DNA of 36,261 bases, from positions 1-36,261 of the forward strand of contig CAIRBK010000057.1 in assembly GCA_903876795.1 (NCBI GenBank), given 5' to 3'. The stretch comes from an uncultured Verrucomicrobiota bacterium (GTDB lineage Bacteria; Verrucomicrobiota; Verrucomicrobiia; Opitutales; Opitutaceae). This document shows positions 25,458-33,354 of this stretch, one piece after another. How positions within the stretch are numbered: the first letter of the stretch is position 1; each line of letters opens with the position of its first letter. The translations under genes and the position numbers were made by a program. Under the pieces are notes generated by a model, which was not told where the DNA came from, made no database searches, and was given only the letters and a program-made list of their open reading frames with translations.

Positions 25458-27326
25458 TTATGGGATAAAATTATCGCGGGCCGTGGACTTTGATCCGTCG
25501 GTTTCGCCGGCGAGGCCGGAGAAGACGAACTGGCGGTAGAGGTGGTGGTAAGGGCCGCGGGCGGCGAGCAGGGCGAGGTGGGAGCCGCGTTCGACGATGC
25601 GGCCGTGGTCGAGGACGAGGATGAGATCGGAGCGAACGATGGTGCTGAGGCGGTGGGCGACGACGAAGCTGGTGCGGCCGGCCAGCAGGGTGGAGAGGGC
25701 GCGCTGGAGGCGGGCCTCGGTGACGGGATCGACCGCGCTGGTGGCCTCGTCGAGGATGAGGATGCGCGGGTCGGCCAGGAGGGCGCGGGCGAAGCAGACC
25801 AACTGGCGCTGGCCGAGGGAAAGATTGGCGCCGCCTTCGCCGACATCGGTGTCGAGTCCCCGGGGCAGCGACTCGAACAGGTCCAGGCAGTCGAGCCGGC
25901 GCGCGGCCTCGGTCACGGCTTTGTCGGAGGCCGAGGGGCGCCCGAAGCGGATGTTCTCCCGGATCGTCCCGGTGAACAAAAAGTTGGTCTGAAGCACGAT
26001 GCCGAGCTGGTGGCGCAACGAATCGGTGCGCAGCCGGCGAATCTCGTGACCGTCCACCAAAAGCTCGCCTTCGGTGGGCAGGTAGAACTTGGCGACAAGA
26101 TTGATGATGGAGGATTTGCCGCTGCCGGTGTGACCGACGAGGGCGACGGTCTGGCCAGGCTCCGCCACGAGGGAGATGTCGTGCAACACGCGACGCTCCG
26201 GGTCGTAGCCGAACGAGATGCCGCGCAGCTCCACCCGGGCTCCCGGAGCGGGCGCCGCCGGCGTGCGCGGGTCGGGAAGATCGATCGCGTCGGAGACGTC
26301 GGTCCACTCGGGCCGCAGGTCGATGAGTTGGAAGACGCGTTCCGCGCCGGCCATGGAGGTGACCGTTTGGGTGTAGAGGTTGCCCAGTTGTTGGAGCGAC
26401 TGGAAGAAGAGCGCGGGCAGAAAGAAAAACGCGATGAGGCTGCCGATTTCCATGCCGGCAAAGCCGTGGAGCGCGCCGTAGCCGCCCACGACGAGCATGG
26501 CGGCGATGAACAGCTGGCTGCCGAGGTCGAGCAGCGGCACATAGAGAGCGGATTCGGCCGCGAGCACGACGTTGTCCTTGGCGAGACGGTCCACATAGCC
26601 CTCGAAGATACGCTCGCCCCGCTCCTGGCGGGTGAAGCCCTGGATCACGCGGATGCCGCGCACCGACTCGGCGAGGTTGCCGGTGAGCCGGCTGCTGCTC
26701 TCGGCGGCGGTGCGGGAGAAGCGGCTGAGGCGCGGGTGAAAATGCCGGTTGGTCGCCCAGATGAGCGGGCCGACTCCCAGCAGCAGGCAGAAGAGCACCC
26801 AGTTGTAGTGCAGCATCAGTGCGGCTGAGCCCAGCATCTGGCCGATCAACAGCAGGCTGAAGAAAAACACCTGCTGCACGCCGCGACGCACGGCCTCGAT
26901 GTCGGTGATCACGCGGCTGAGGATGCGGCCGAGCTTGGTCTTGTGGTAATAGCTCAGCGGCATGCGCTGGAGGTTTTCGTAGAGGTCGTTGCGCAGGTCG
27001 TGCACGACCGACTCGCCCAGCTCGAGCGCGTTGCGCTGGCGAAAGTGAAACACGGCGGCGGTGAAAAGCAGCAGGCAGCCGAAGCCGAGCGTCTCGATGA
27101 CGGCGAGGCGGTAGTCTCCGCGCGAGACCGGACCGTTGATGATCGCGGCGAGCAGCCAGGCGAGCGCGGGTTTCTGCAACGCGCGCAGGGCGGTGAGCGC
27201 AAAGACGGCGTTGCGCTTGGCCGCGTAGGGCCGGGTGTAGCCGAGCACGCGCTTGACGACGCGCCAGTCGATGGAGGTGTTGTCGGGACGTTCGTCGCCG
27301 ATACCGCGGAGAGGGTTGCCCTTCAT
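25458..27326 (-). CDS. ABC exporter half-transporter, subunit B (membrane plus ATPase)
   Basis: 622 residues: six-helix exporter domain (about 35-325) followed by a nucleotide-binding domain. Walker A GHTGSGKS (398-405), signature LSLGQ (502-506, degenerate; canonical is LSGGQ), Walker B ILILDEATSA with catalytic Glu527, then VAHRLST. Its start overlaps the stop of the other half by 4 bp. The degenerate signature complements the atypical Walker B of subunit A, as in asymmetric heterodimeric exporters such as TM287/288. Substrate unknown; it may export a toxic product, lipid or drug. It ends just before the AT-rich promoter zone of the dppC operon. Confidence 0.92.
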   Translation of the reverse strand: MKGNPLRGIGDERPDNTSIDWRVVKRVLGYTRPYAAKRNAVFALTALRALQKPALAWLLAAIINGPVSRGDYRLAVIETLGFGCLLLFTAAVFHFRQRNALELGESVVHDLRNDLYENLQRMPLSYYHKTKLGRILSRVITDIEAVRRGVQQVFFFSLLLIGQMLGSAALMLHYNWVLFCLLLGVGPLIWATNRHFHPRLSRFSRTAAESSSRLTGNLAESVRGIRVIQGFTRQERGERIFEGYVDRLAKDNVVLAAESALYVPLLDLGSQLFIAAMLVVGGYGALHGFAGMEIGSLIAFFFLPALFFQSLQQLGNLYTQTVTSMAGAERVFQLIDLRPEWTDVSDAIDLPDPRTPAAPAPGARVELRGISFGYDPERRVLHDISLVAEPGQTVALVGHTGSGKSSIINLVAKFYLPTEGELLVDGHEIRRLRTDSLRHQLGIVLQTNFLFTGTIRENIRFGRPSASDKAVTEAARRLDCLDLFESLPRGLDTDVGEGGANLSLGQRQLVCFARALLADPRILILDEATSAVDPVTEARLQRALSTLLAGRTSFVVAHRLSTIVRSDLILVLDHGRIVERGSHLALLAARGPYHHLYRQFVFSGLAGETDGSKSTARDNFIP

Positions 27327-29218
27327 GGCGATGACGGCAGGGCGGTTTCGGAGATTTCCGCGGCGAGCAGGCGACGGCTTTCCTCGTCCACCATCTGGTG
27401 GAGGGCGGCGCCCCGGTAGGGGCCTTCGGCGTGCATGAGCTCGGCATGCGTGCCGGTCTGCACGATGCGGCCGCGTTCCAGGACGATGATCCGGTCCGCG
27501 CGGCGCAGGGTGCTCAGGCGGTGCGCGACCACAAACGTCGTGCGGCCGGCCAGCGCGCGCTCTATCGCGGCCATGATCTCGTGCTCGGTCTCGGGGTCGA
27601 TGGCGGCGGTGGGATCGTCGAGGAGGAGGATGGAAGGGCCGGTCAGCAGCGCGCGGGCGATGGTGAGACGCTGGCGCTGGCCGCCGGAGAGATCGACTCC
27701 GCTCTCGCCCAGCACGGTCTCGTATCCCTGCGGGAGCGCCTCGATAAAATCGTGCGCGCAGGCGGCTTTGGCGGCGGCGACCACGGCTTCCCGCGACGCT
27801 TCCGGCCGCCCGAAGGCGATGTTGGCGGCGACCGTGTCGCTGAAGAGAAAGTTTTCCTGAAACACGATGCCGACACGGCGGCGCAGGGCCTGCAGGTCCC
27901 ACGCGCGGACATCCAGCCCGTCCACCAGCACGCGGCCGGCCTCGGGATCGTAGAAGCGAGGGATCAGGCTGAGCAGCGCGCTCTTGCCCGAGCCGGTCTC
28001 GCCTACCACGGCCACGCATTCGCCGGGGGCCACGGAAAAGTCCAGGTCGCGCAGCACGACCGGCCCCGCGTCGAGATGGCGGAAGCTGACGTGTTCAAAC
28101 GCCACCGCCCCCGCGTTCGATGCGGGCACGACGGGATTGGCCGGAAGCGGCAGCCCGGCGGGGGCGTCGAGGATGTCGAACACGCGGCGGGCTCCGGTAA
28201 GGCTCTCCTGGATACCGTTTGCGATCTGGGCGATGGTGGTCACCTGGTTGGCGAATTGCTGGAGCAGTCCCGCGAAAACGACCAGGCCGGCACCGAGCGG
28301 AAGGCGTCCGTCGATCACGAGTTTGCCGCCGTAGAGCAGCAGCACGACGAGGCTGACCTGGGTGAGCAGGTCGATCGAGGGGGTGAACAGGCTCATCCGC
28401 CAGAAAATGCGCCGCTGCTGGTCCTTGACCTCAAGGTTGTTGGCGCGGAAGCGGGCGTTGATTTCGCCCTCCCGGGCGAAGCCCTTGATCACGCCGATGC
28501 CCTCGATGGATTCGGCCAGCGTGAGCACGAGGCGGTCGAAGAGCCGGCGGTTGCGCAGGTAGAGCGGGTGCACCGCGTGCGAAAACACGATGCAGCCCCA
28601 CCAGAGCGCGGGCAGGATGGCCAGGCACGCCAGGGTGAGGGCCACATGGATCGATAGCATGTAGGCCAGATAGACGGCCACGGTGAGCACGGTGACGAGC
28701 GCCTGGATGAGCACGGTGTCCACAAACGTGCGGACGGACTGGATGTCGCCGGTGGCGCGGTTGATGATCTCGCCGCGGCCGTGCTGGTCGAAGAAGCGGA
28801 AGTGGAGGTGTTGCAGCTTGGCGAAGACGGCGTTTTGGAGGCCGGCGATCACCTTGCGGTGGACCAGCCTCGCCAGCAGGGCGCCGCCCAGCCAGGTGAG
28901 CGCGCCGCGCAGGACGGCCGCGACCACCACCAGACCGGCGATCGCGCCTAGGACGCCCAGGGGGCTCCAGGCGACCGGCGGCGCGATGCCGAAAGGCCAG
29001 CGCACCGCCGGCGCGCCGGGTTGCAGCAGCGAGCGCAGGTAGTCGATGCCGAGACCGGCGGAGCCCAGGCCCACCAGGCCGAGGGAGAGCACGGCGAGTT
29101 GGCAAAGGATGACTTGGATGCAGAGCGCCCGGTCCCGCCAGCAAAGCCGCAGGAGGCGCAACAAAGCCGACCCTCCCTCCGGGCGGGCGGGTGGAGTCGG
29201 CGCGGGAGGACGGGACAT
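27323..29218 (-). CDS. ABC exporter half-transporter, subunit A (atypical Walker B)
   Basis: 631 residues from the ATG at 29218; a TTG start 33 bp upstream is less likely. Exporter membrane domain (about 35-340) and nucleotide-binding domain with Walker A GETGSGKS (406-413), canonical signature LSGGQ (510-514), and Walker B ILLLDDPTAA, where the catalytic Glu is Asp535. The long external loop between the first helices (about 63-88) is Pro/Gly-rich. With subunit B it should make one active and one degenerate ATP site. It is 42 bp from the end of the SsuE-like gene upstream, so the three genes form one operon. Confidence 0.92.
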   Translation of the reverse strand: MSRPPAPTPPARPEGGSALLRLLRLCWRDRALCIQVILCQLAVLSLGLVGLGSAGLGIDYLRSLLQPGAPAVRWPFGIAPPVAWSPLGVLGAIAGLVVVAAVLRGALTWLGGALLARLVHRKVIAGLQNAVFAKLQHLHFRFFDQHGRGEIINRATGDIQSVRTFVDTVLIQALVTVLTVAVYLAYMLSIHVALTLACLAILPALWWGCIVFSHAVHPLYLRNRRLFDRLVLTLAESIEGIGVIKGFAREGEINARFRANNLEVKDQQRRIFWRMSLFTPSIDLLTQVSLVVLLLYGGKLVIDGRLPLGAGLVVFAGLLQQFANQVTTIAQIANGIQESLTGARRVFDILDAPAGLPLPANPVVPASNAGAVAFEHVSFRHLDAGPVVLRDLDFSVAPGECVAVVGETGSGKSALLSLIPRFYDPEAGRVLVDGLDVRAWDLQALRRRVGIVFQENFLFSDTVAANIAFGRPEASREAVVAAAKAACAHDFIEALPQGYETVLGESGVDLSGGQRQRLTIARALLTGPSILLLDDPTAAIDPETEHEIMAAIERALAGRTTFVVAHRLSTLRRADRIIVLERGRIVQTGTHAELMHAEGPYRGAALHQMVDEESRRLLAAEISETALPSSP

Positions 29219-29260
29219 GGGCGGGCTTTTTTCCGAGTTCGGGCGGGGCAACGCTCGGGG

Positions 29261-29803
29261 TCAGCGAACGAGGCGGGCTTTGGTTTGGGTGGCGAGATGG
29301 TCGATCGCGGCATCCAGACGACTGCGCAGATCGTCGTGGAGCCAGAGCGGATCGACGCCGGCGACCTTGACCTGATCGTCGGTGGCATAGACGCCTTGCA
29401 GAAGATCGGTCGCACCGAGCGCGGAGAGCACGGGTTTGAGCGCGTAGTCGATGGCGAGAAGGTGCGCCGGCGAACCGCCGCTGGCGATCGGCAGCACGGT
29501 TTTGCCCCGGAGCGCGGTCTGCGGCAGGATGTCGAGGAATGTCTTCAGCGTGCCGGCGTAAGCGGCCTTGTAGATCGGCGTGCCGACCACGATGCCGGCC
29601 GCCTGCGCCACTTGTTTCCGGGCCTCGGCGAAAACCGGGCTGTCATGCTGCGCGAGCACGAGTTCGGTCGCGGGAAATTCGCGCACGTTGATTACCGTGG
29701 CGTCGAGGAGGTGCCCGCCCAGCTTGCGGCGGGCGTAGTCGAGAATTGCAGCCGTGCGCGAGGTTGCCGACGGGCTGCCTGAAATAAGAACGATATCCGG
29801 CAT
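29261..29803 (-). CDS. ssuE: NADPH-dependent FMN reductase, SsuE-like
   Basis: 180 residues from the ATG at 29803. Flavodoxin-like fold with the FMN-phosphate loop SGSPSATSRT (8-17) and the conserved GTPIYKAAYAGTLKTFLDILPQTALRGKTVLPIASGGS region. SsuE proteins reduce FMN with NAD(P)H and pass FMNH2 to SsuD or related monooxygenases. It is the only flavin reductase I recognise in the window and could serve all five oxygenase-type genes. No Shine-Dalgarno is evident at this start. A good promoter on the same strand lies about 250 nt upstream. Confidence 0.92.
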   Translation of the reverse strand: MPDIVLISGSPSATSRTAAILDYARRKLGGHLLDATVINVREFPATELVLAQHDSPVFAEARKQVAQAAGIVVGTPIYKAAYAGTLKTFLDILPQTALRGKTVLPIASGGSPAHLLAIDYALKPVLSALGATDLLQGVYATDDQVKVAGVDPLWLHDDLRSRLDAAIDHLATQTKARLVR

Positions 29804-30854
29804 GGTGATTGAAGGAGGTGAAGAGCCGGGAGCGCACGATGTTGCGTCCCGAGGGTGGGGGGCTGGTGAGGGGCGGCAGCAGCTTGGCATAGGCTCAAAG
29901 CGCCCCCGATATGCCCCCGGGGATCACCGTGGTCGGCTAATCGCTGTCGGGGGGCTGGCTGCTGGTGTGATATGACGTGGACCGCGCCAAGGTCATTACC
30001 TGCGTAGATAAATGTAAATACTATTAATACCGGGTGGCGGCTTCGTTTTTTGATGAGATTATATTTATTTTAAGTTATGCATTTCAAATATTTAAGTGGT
30101 TTCGTGGCGTTCGCAGTCGGGTATTGACTGCGTCATCTCCAAACGAGATCACATGGCCAAATCGGGATTAAAGGTGTTCGGACGACCACTTCTGTTTAAA
30201 TCCAGGTGGTTTCGTCCCAGCGATCGGTTGGTCGAGGCCGGTGATCTGCGAGATCGTGAACGTCGCGGTACGATGGCGCGTCAGTCCGACCTGCGCCGCT
30301 TCTCCCGAAGGTACCGCCGACGGGCACGCACGGTCCGCGCGAGGATCGAAATGACGTCGCCGCTGCAAAAACCCCGGTGAGCGTCAGGAGCGTGGGCGTT
30401 TGGCCTGCCATGCCAGACGACTTTGACTCGGTGCTCTGGCTGTCGCTCAGAGGCGACCCACGCCCCAAAAGAAGATCAGCGGCTGGAGGTCTTCGGACTA
30501 AAAATCACCAAAACCGTGCCGATCCCCATCGCTGAAAAAATCTTCATAAACCGCTTTATATAAAAATTAAGCGAGATAAAGAGGAGGCACATGTTCCCCC
30601 GGGGGAAACTTTTTCTTTACTTAAGACATAAAAATACTCTTATTTAGGTCATGCGCTGCGTTTACAAAACGTAAGCCTGCTCCTCTGCGCAGCACTTGGC
30701 CGACCACGGCAAGGCCGCGACAAACCCCGCGAGACCACCGAGCATGATATGGCGTCTCGTCCCCCGGTCCTCTTCGGCCACGATTTGTCCTTACCCGGGC
30801 GGATCGTTTCCGCAGCCGCACCGCCTCCAGTAACGTCAACGTGTTTTTCCCACC
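29804..30854. other. Long intergenic region between ssuE and exbB
   Basis: About 1050 bp. 29995-30100 is AT-rich and holds a minus-strand promoter. 30112-30325 is rich in short perfect hairpins. 30520-30655 is a second AT-rich patch with a 14-bp palindrome (30594-30607) followed by a T-rich run, overlapping an 18-codon frame (30591-30647) that has a GAGGAGG just upstream. I see no convincing protein gene; frames on both strands at 30100-30470 are short and unrecognised and could be decayed coding sequence. Confidence 0.5.
30058..30087 (-). promoter_or_regulatory. Sigma-70 promoter for ssuE and the ABC exporter
   Basis: On the minus strand TTGAAA (30087-30082), 18-bp spacer, then a perfect TATAAT (30063-30058). 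This is the best promoter in the window. Transcription would start near 30050 and run about 250 nt before the ssuE start codon. The spacer contains ATAACTT, a piece of the motif seen ahead of the two sulfur operons, but the rest of the motif is not kept. Confidence 0.5.
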
Positions 30855-31523
30855 ATGATCTCCGCAACGCCTCCCGCCTTTTTGATGGGGCAAAGTCCCC
30901 TCGAACTCTTCACCCACGGCGGCCCCATTATGTGGCCGATCCTGCTCGTCTCCTTTCTCGCGGTCACCGTCGTGATCGAGCGAGCCGTCTTTCTCGTTCG
31001 CGAGAACGCCACCCGCGAGCCGGAGGTGGTCGAAAAAATCCTCGACCTCGTCGAGTCGCGCGACGCCGAGGCCGCCGTCAAACTCGGCCGGCGCTGCCGG
31101 GACTACATCGCGCGCATCCTCACTCACGCGCTTTCCCATCGGGAGCACTCGCTGGCCAACGCCTTCATCCGCGCCGCCAACCAGGAGCTCCAGCGCCTTC
31201 AGCAGGGGTTGTCGGTGTTGGACACATGCATCACCGTCGCCCCGTTGCTGGGCCTGCTAGGCACGGTGACGGGCATGATGGCGACCTTCGGCGCCCTGGG
31301 CGAAGGCGACATCGGCGCCAGCGCCGGCAAGATCACCGGCGGCGTCGGCGAGGCGCTCATCGCGACCGCCGCCGGTCTGGTCATCGCCATCATCGGTCTC
31401 TTGCCCTACAACATCCTCACCGCCCGCGTGGAGACGGCCAGGCATGACATCTCCGACGCCTCCCACGCCCTTGAGGTGATCATAAAGAAGACCGCCCCCG
31501 AGGCCGAGTCCTCGCGCGCCTGA
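30855..31523 (+). CDS. exbB: ExbB/MotA/TolQ-family proton channel protein
   Basis: 222 residues, three membrane segments: about 20-45, 130-155 (CITVAPLLGLLGTVTGMMATFGAL) and 165-190 (GGVGEALIATAAGLVIAIIGLLPYN). These last two are the family's conserved channel helices. With ExbD it uses the proton gradient to energise TonB. First gene of an exbB-exbD-tonB operon, 25 bp from exbD. The TonB-dependent receptor at 3.2 kb is the only client in the window. Confidence 0.94.
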   Translation: MISATPPAFLMGQSPLELFTHGGPIMWPILLVSFLAVTVVIERAVFLVRENATREPEVVEKILDLVESRDAEAAVKLGRRCRDYIARILTHALSHREHSLANAFIRAANQELQRLQQGLSVLDTCITVAPLLGLLGTVTGMMATFGALGEGDIGASAGKITGGVGEALIATAAGLVIAIIGLLPYNILTARVETARHDISDASHALEVIIKKTAPEAESSRA

Positions 31524-31548
31524 TCGCCCCCGGTTCCGCGCCATTCCC

Positions 31549-31983
31549 ATGTACACCCAAATCCAGGACGCCTTCGCGGGCGCTCCCAAGCGTGCCCGCA
31601 TCGAGATCATCCCGCTCATCGACGTGATTTTCTTCCTGCTCGCCACCTTCGTCCTCTTCACGCTTTCGCTCAATAAAATCCAATCCCTGCCCGTGGATCT
31701 TCCGCAGGCCGCAACGGTGGCGCGGCCCAATCCCGAGGACGAGACGGTCGTTCTCCAGCTTTCCGAGGCCGGCACCGCCTACTGGAACAAGGAACTCGTC
31801 AACACCTCCGAACTCGGGCCGCGCCTTGCCACCTACCGTCTCGCCGCCGTCTCGCCGCGCGTGCTCATCAGCGGCGACGACAAGGCCAGCTACGGCGCCG
31901 CCGTGCACGCGCTCGACGAGGTGCGCAAGGCCGGCATCGCCCAGGTCTCCATCGAAACCGCCTACCGCCCTCCGGGGCGCTGA
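31549..31983 (+). CDS. exbD: ExbD/TolR-family protein
   Basis: 144 residues, a cytoplasmic N-terminus, one membrane helix and a periplasmic domain. The helix region IEIIPLIDVIFFLLATFVLF contains the conserved membrane aspartate (Asp25) needed for proton use. The periplasmic part carries the expected small fold (VLQLSEAGTAYWNKELV, VLISGDDKASYGAAVHALDEVRKAGI). It lies between exbB and tonB and ends 5 bp before the tonB start codon. Confidence 0.94.
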   Translation: MYTQIQDAFAGAPKRARIEIIPLIDVIFFLLATFVLFTLSLNKIQSLPVDLPQAATVARPNPEDETVVLQLSEAGTAYWNKELVNTSELGPRLATYRLAAVSPRVLISGDDKASYGAAVHALDEVRKAGIAQVSIETAYRPPGR

Positions 31984-31988
31984 CACCC

Positions 31989-32636
31989 GTGAACCGCTCC
32001 TTTGTCATTGCCGCGGCGGTTTCCCTGCTGCTCCACGCCGGCTTTTTATTCGGCGGACACCGCTTTAAATCCCCCCCCGCGCCCGCGCCGGCCAAAGAGG
32101 AGATTCCCGTGGTCGAGCTGGCCCCGCTTCCTCCGGTCGAGCCCGATCCGGTCACACCCGACGTCGCCGAACCCGCGCCCGCCGACGTGAGCGACCTGGC
32201 GCCGCCGACCCAGGCCGACGTGCCCACCGCCGCCATCACCTCGCCCTTTGTGCAGCAACTACAGCCACCGCCCGTCGTCGGCTTAAACCTGGACCGGAGC
32301 ATTGTCATCCCCGCCGGCCGCCCCGCCGTCGCCGGCCTCGGCAACATCTTCGATCTGGCCTCCCTCGACCAGCGCCCCGTGCTCACGGTGCGCGTCAACC
32401 CCGCGTTTCCGCCCGACATGAGGCGCGCCGGCATCGGCGGTGAAGTCGTGCTCGGCTTCGTGGTCGATACCGAAGGCGTCCCGCGCGACGTCGTCGTCCT
32501 GAGCGCCAGTCGGCCGGAGTTCGAGGCCGAGGCGGTCAAGGCCATCCTGAAGTGGCGCTTCACGCCCGGCCGAAAGGGCGGCGCCGCCGTGAACACCCGC
32601 ATGCAGCAGCCGCTCAGCTTCACGATCAAAAACTGA
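31989..32636 (+). CDS. tonB: TonB-family energy transducer
   Basis: 215 residues, GTG start at 31989. An N-terminal anchor (FVIAAAVSLLLHAGFLFGG) with the conserved histidine, a Pro/Ala/Glu-rich spacer (about 30-95) and a C-terminal TonB domain from about residue 130 (VNPAFPPDMRRAGIGGEVVLGFVVDTEGVPRDVVVL, then AILKWRFTPGRKGG). It spans the periplasm and transmits ExbB-ExbD energy to receptors by binding their TonB box. The spacer is short, which is common outside Proteobacteria. Confidence 0.93.
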   Translation: MNRSFVIAAAVSLLLHAGFLFGGHRFKSPPAPAPAKEEIPVVELAPLPPVEPDPVTPDVAEPAPADVSDLAPPTQADVPTAAITSPFVQQLQPPPVVGLNLDRSIVIPAGRPAVAGLGNIFDLASLDQRPVLTVRVNPAFPPDMRRAGIGGEVVLGFVVDTEGVPRDVVVLSASRPEFEAEAVKAILKWRFTPGRKGGAAVNTRMQQPLSFTIKN

Positions 32637-32644
32637 ACCTCGCC

Positions 32645-32856
32645 ATGCGCTCCGTATTTCCCCGCCGCCTCTCCGCCGCGCTCCTCGCGTTCGCGCTGGC
32701 CGCGGGCTGCGTCCGCGCGCAGACGCCCTCCGCCAGTCGGCCTTCGAGCGCGACCGCCAGATCGAGCTGGCCCGCATCGCCAAACGCAACGCCGAGATCG
32801 AGATTCAACGGCTGACCGAAATCGTCGCGCGCAAGGCCGGCCTTGATCGGCCCTAG
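32645..32856 (+). pseudogene. Small exported protein after tonB, frameshifted
   Basis: The ATG at 32645, eight bases after the tonB stop, opens a good signal peptide (FPRRLSAALLAFALAAG, cleavage near CVRA or AQ). The same frame then becomes low-complexity Ser/Pro/Arg. In another frame, from about 32720 to the TAG at 32854, the sequence reads as a charged amphipathic helix, SAFERDRQIELARIAKRNAE then IEIQRLTEIVARKAGL. One indel near 32720 would join the two into a periplasmic protein of about 69 residues. Either a frameshift has broken the gene or there is a sequencing error. No family assigned. Confidence 0.55.
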
Positions 32857-32871
32857 CGCTTTCGCAAAGCG
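32857..32871 (+). terminator. Small hairpin after the tonB operon
   Basis: CGCTTT and AAAGCG pair around CGC directly after the last stop codon. There is no U-run, so at most a weak terminator. Confidence 0.25.
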
Positions 32872-32988
32872 GGTTATCGGGCGAGGTGGGGAACGGATGG
32901 AGTCCGCAGGCGGACGAAACCCCGGCGCCTCCTTTGCTGTTGTGCTGGCATGGCGAACTCCGCAACGTCTGCCGGTTCTTTGTCAGGC

Positions 32989-33283
32989 GGGCCTTTAGCT
33001 CAATGGTCAGAGCAGGGGACTTTAACGGGTCGCCGTCGCGGAAACGCGGCGGTAGTCAGGTGTAAATTCGGCGAACGGTTTAATCTCCCAACGCCGAGCC
33101 AAGCGGCGCGCCTCGCGGTGCGCTGAAGGTGTAGAGACTATAATCACCCACCTTCGTCGCCTTCGGGCGGCATGGTGAAGGCATAGTCCAGACCACCAAC
33201 GATCCGGCGACGGATCGGCGGCGAAAGCCGAAGTGGCAGGCATAATCCCTTGGTTGCGGGTTCGAATCCCGCAGGGCCCACCA
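32989..33283 (+). tRNA. ileX: tRNA-Ile(CAU), interrupted by a group I intron
   Basis: Exon 1 is 32989-33021, exon 2 is 33241-33283. Joined, they fold as a normal cloverleaf: acceptor GGGCCTT with AGGGCCC, D arm GCTC/GAGC, anticodon stem GGGGA/TCCCT, loop CTCATAA, T arm GCGGG/CCCGC, encoded CCA. The spliced sequence closely resembles E. coli ileX (GGACTCATAATCCC against GCGACTCATAATCGC), so CAU here is the isoleucine AUA decoder that needs TilS-made lysidine, not methionine. The intron lies between U33 and C34. Confidence 0.93.
33022..33240 (+). ncRNA. Self-splicing group I intron (IC3-like), 219 nt
   Basis: P1 pairs exon GACT (33018-33021) with GGTC (33028-33031), putting a U-G wobble at the 5' splice site. 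P2 is 33033-33040 with 33045-33052, capped by GAAA. P7 pairs GACTA (33136-33140) with TAGTC (33184-33188) within the R and S core sequences. P9-type stems are 33200-33206/33211-33217 (GCGA loop) and CGGC/GCCG (GAAA loop, 33219-33230). The intron ends in G33240. Core blocks match, as I recall it, the Azoarcus tRNA-Ile intron: AAATTCGGCGAA (33064-33075), CAACGCCGAGCCAAGC (33089-33104), TGAAGGTGTAGAGACTA (33124-33140). It carries no endonuclease gene. Confidence 0.92.
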
Positions 33284-33354
33284 ACAAAAGAAGCGTGCTG
33301 TGAACCGACGAACTCGGGCTGGCGCGCCACACCGGCGTTGCCGGCGGCGGGGCC

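Noticed and set aside
30295-30345. Minus-strand similarity to a 23S rRNA segment (ACTTCGGGAGAAG-like)
   Set aside because: Only about 12 bases match and the flanks do not agree with 23S rRNA; probably a chance hairpin.
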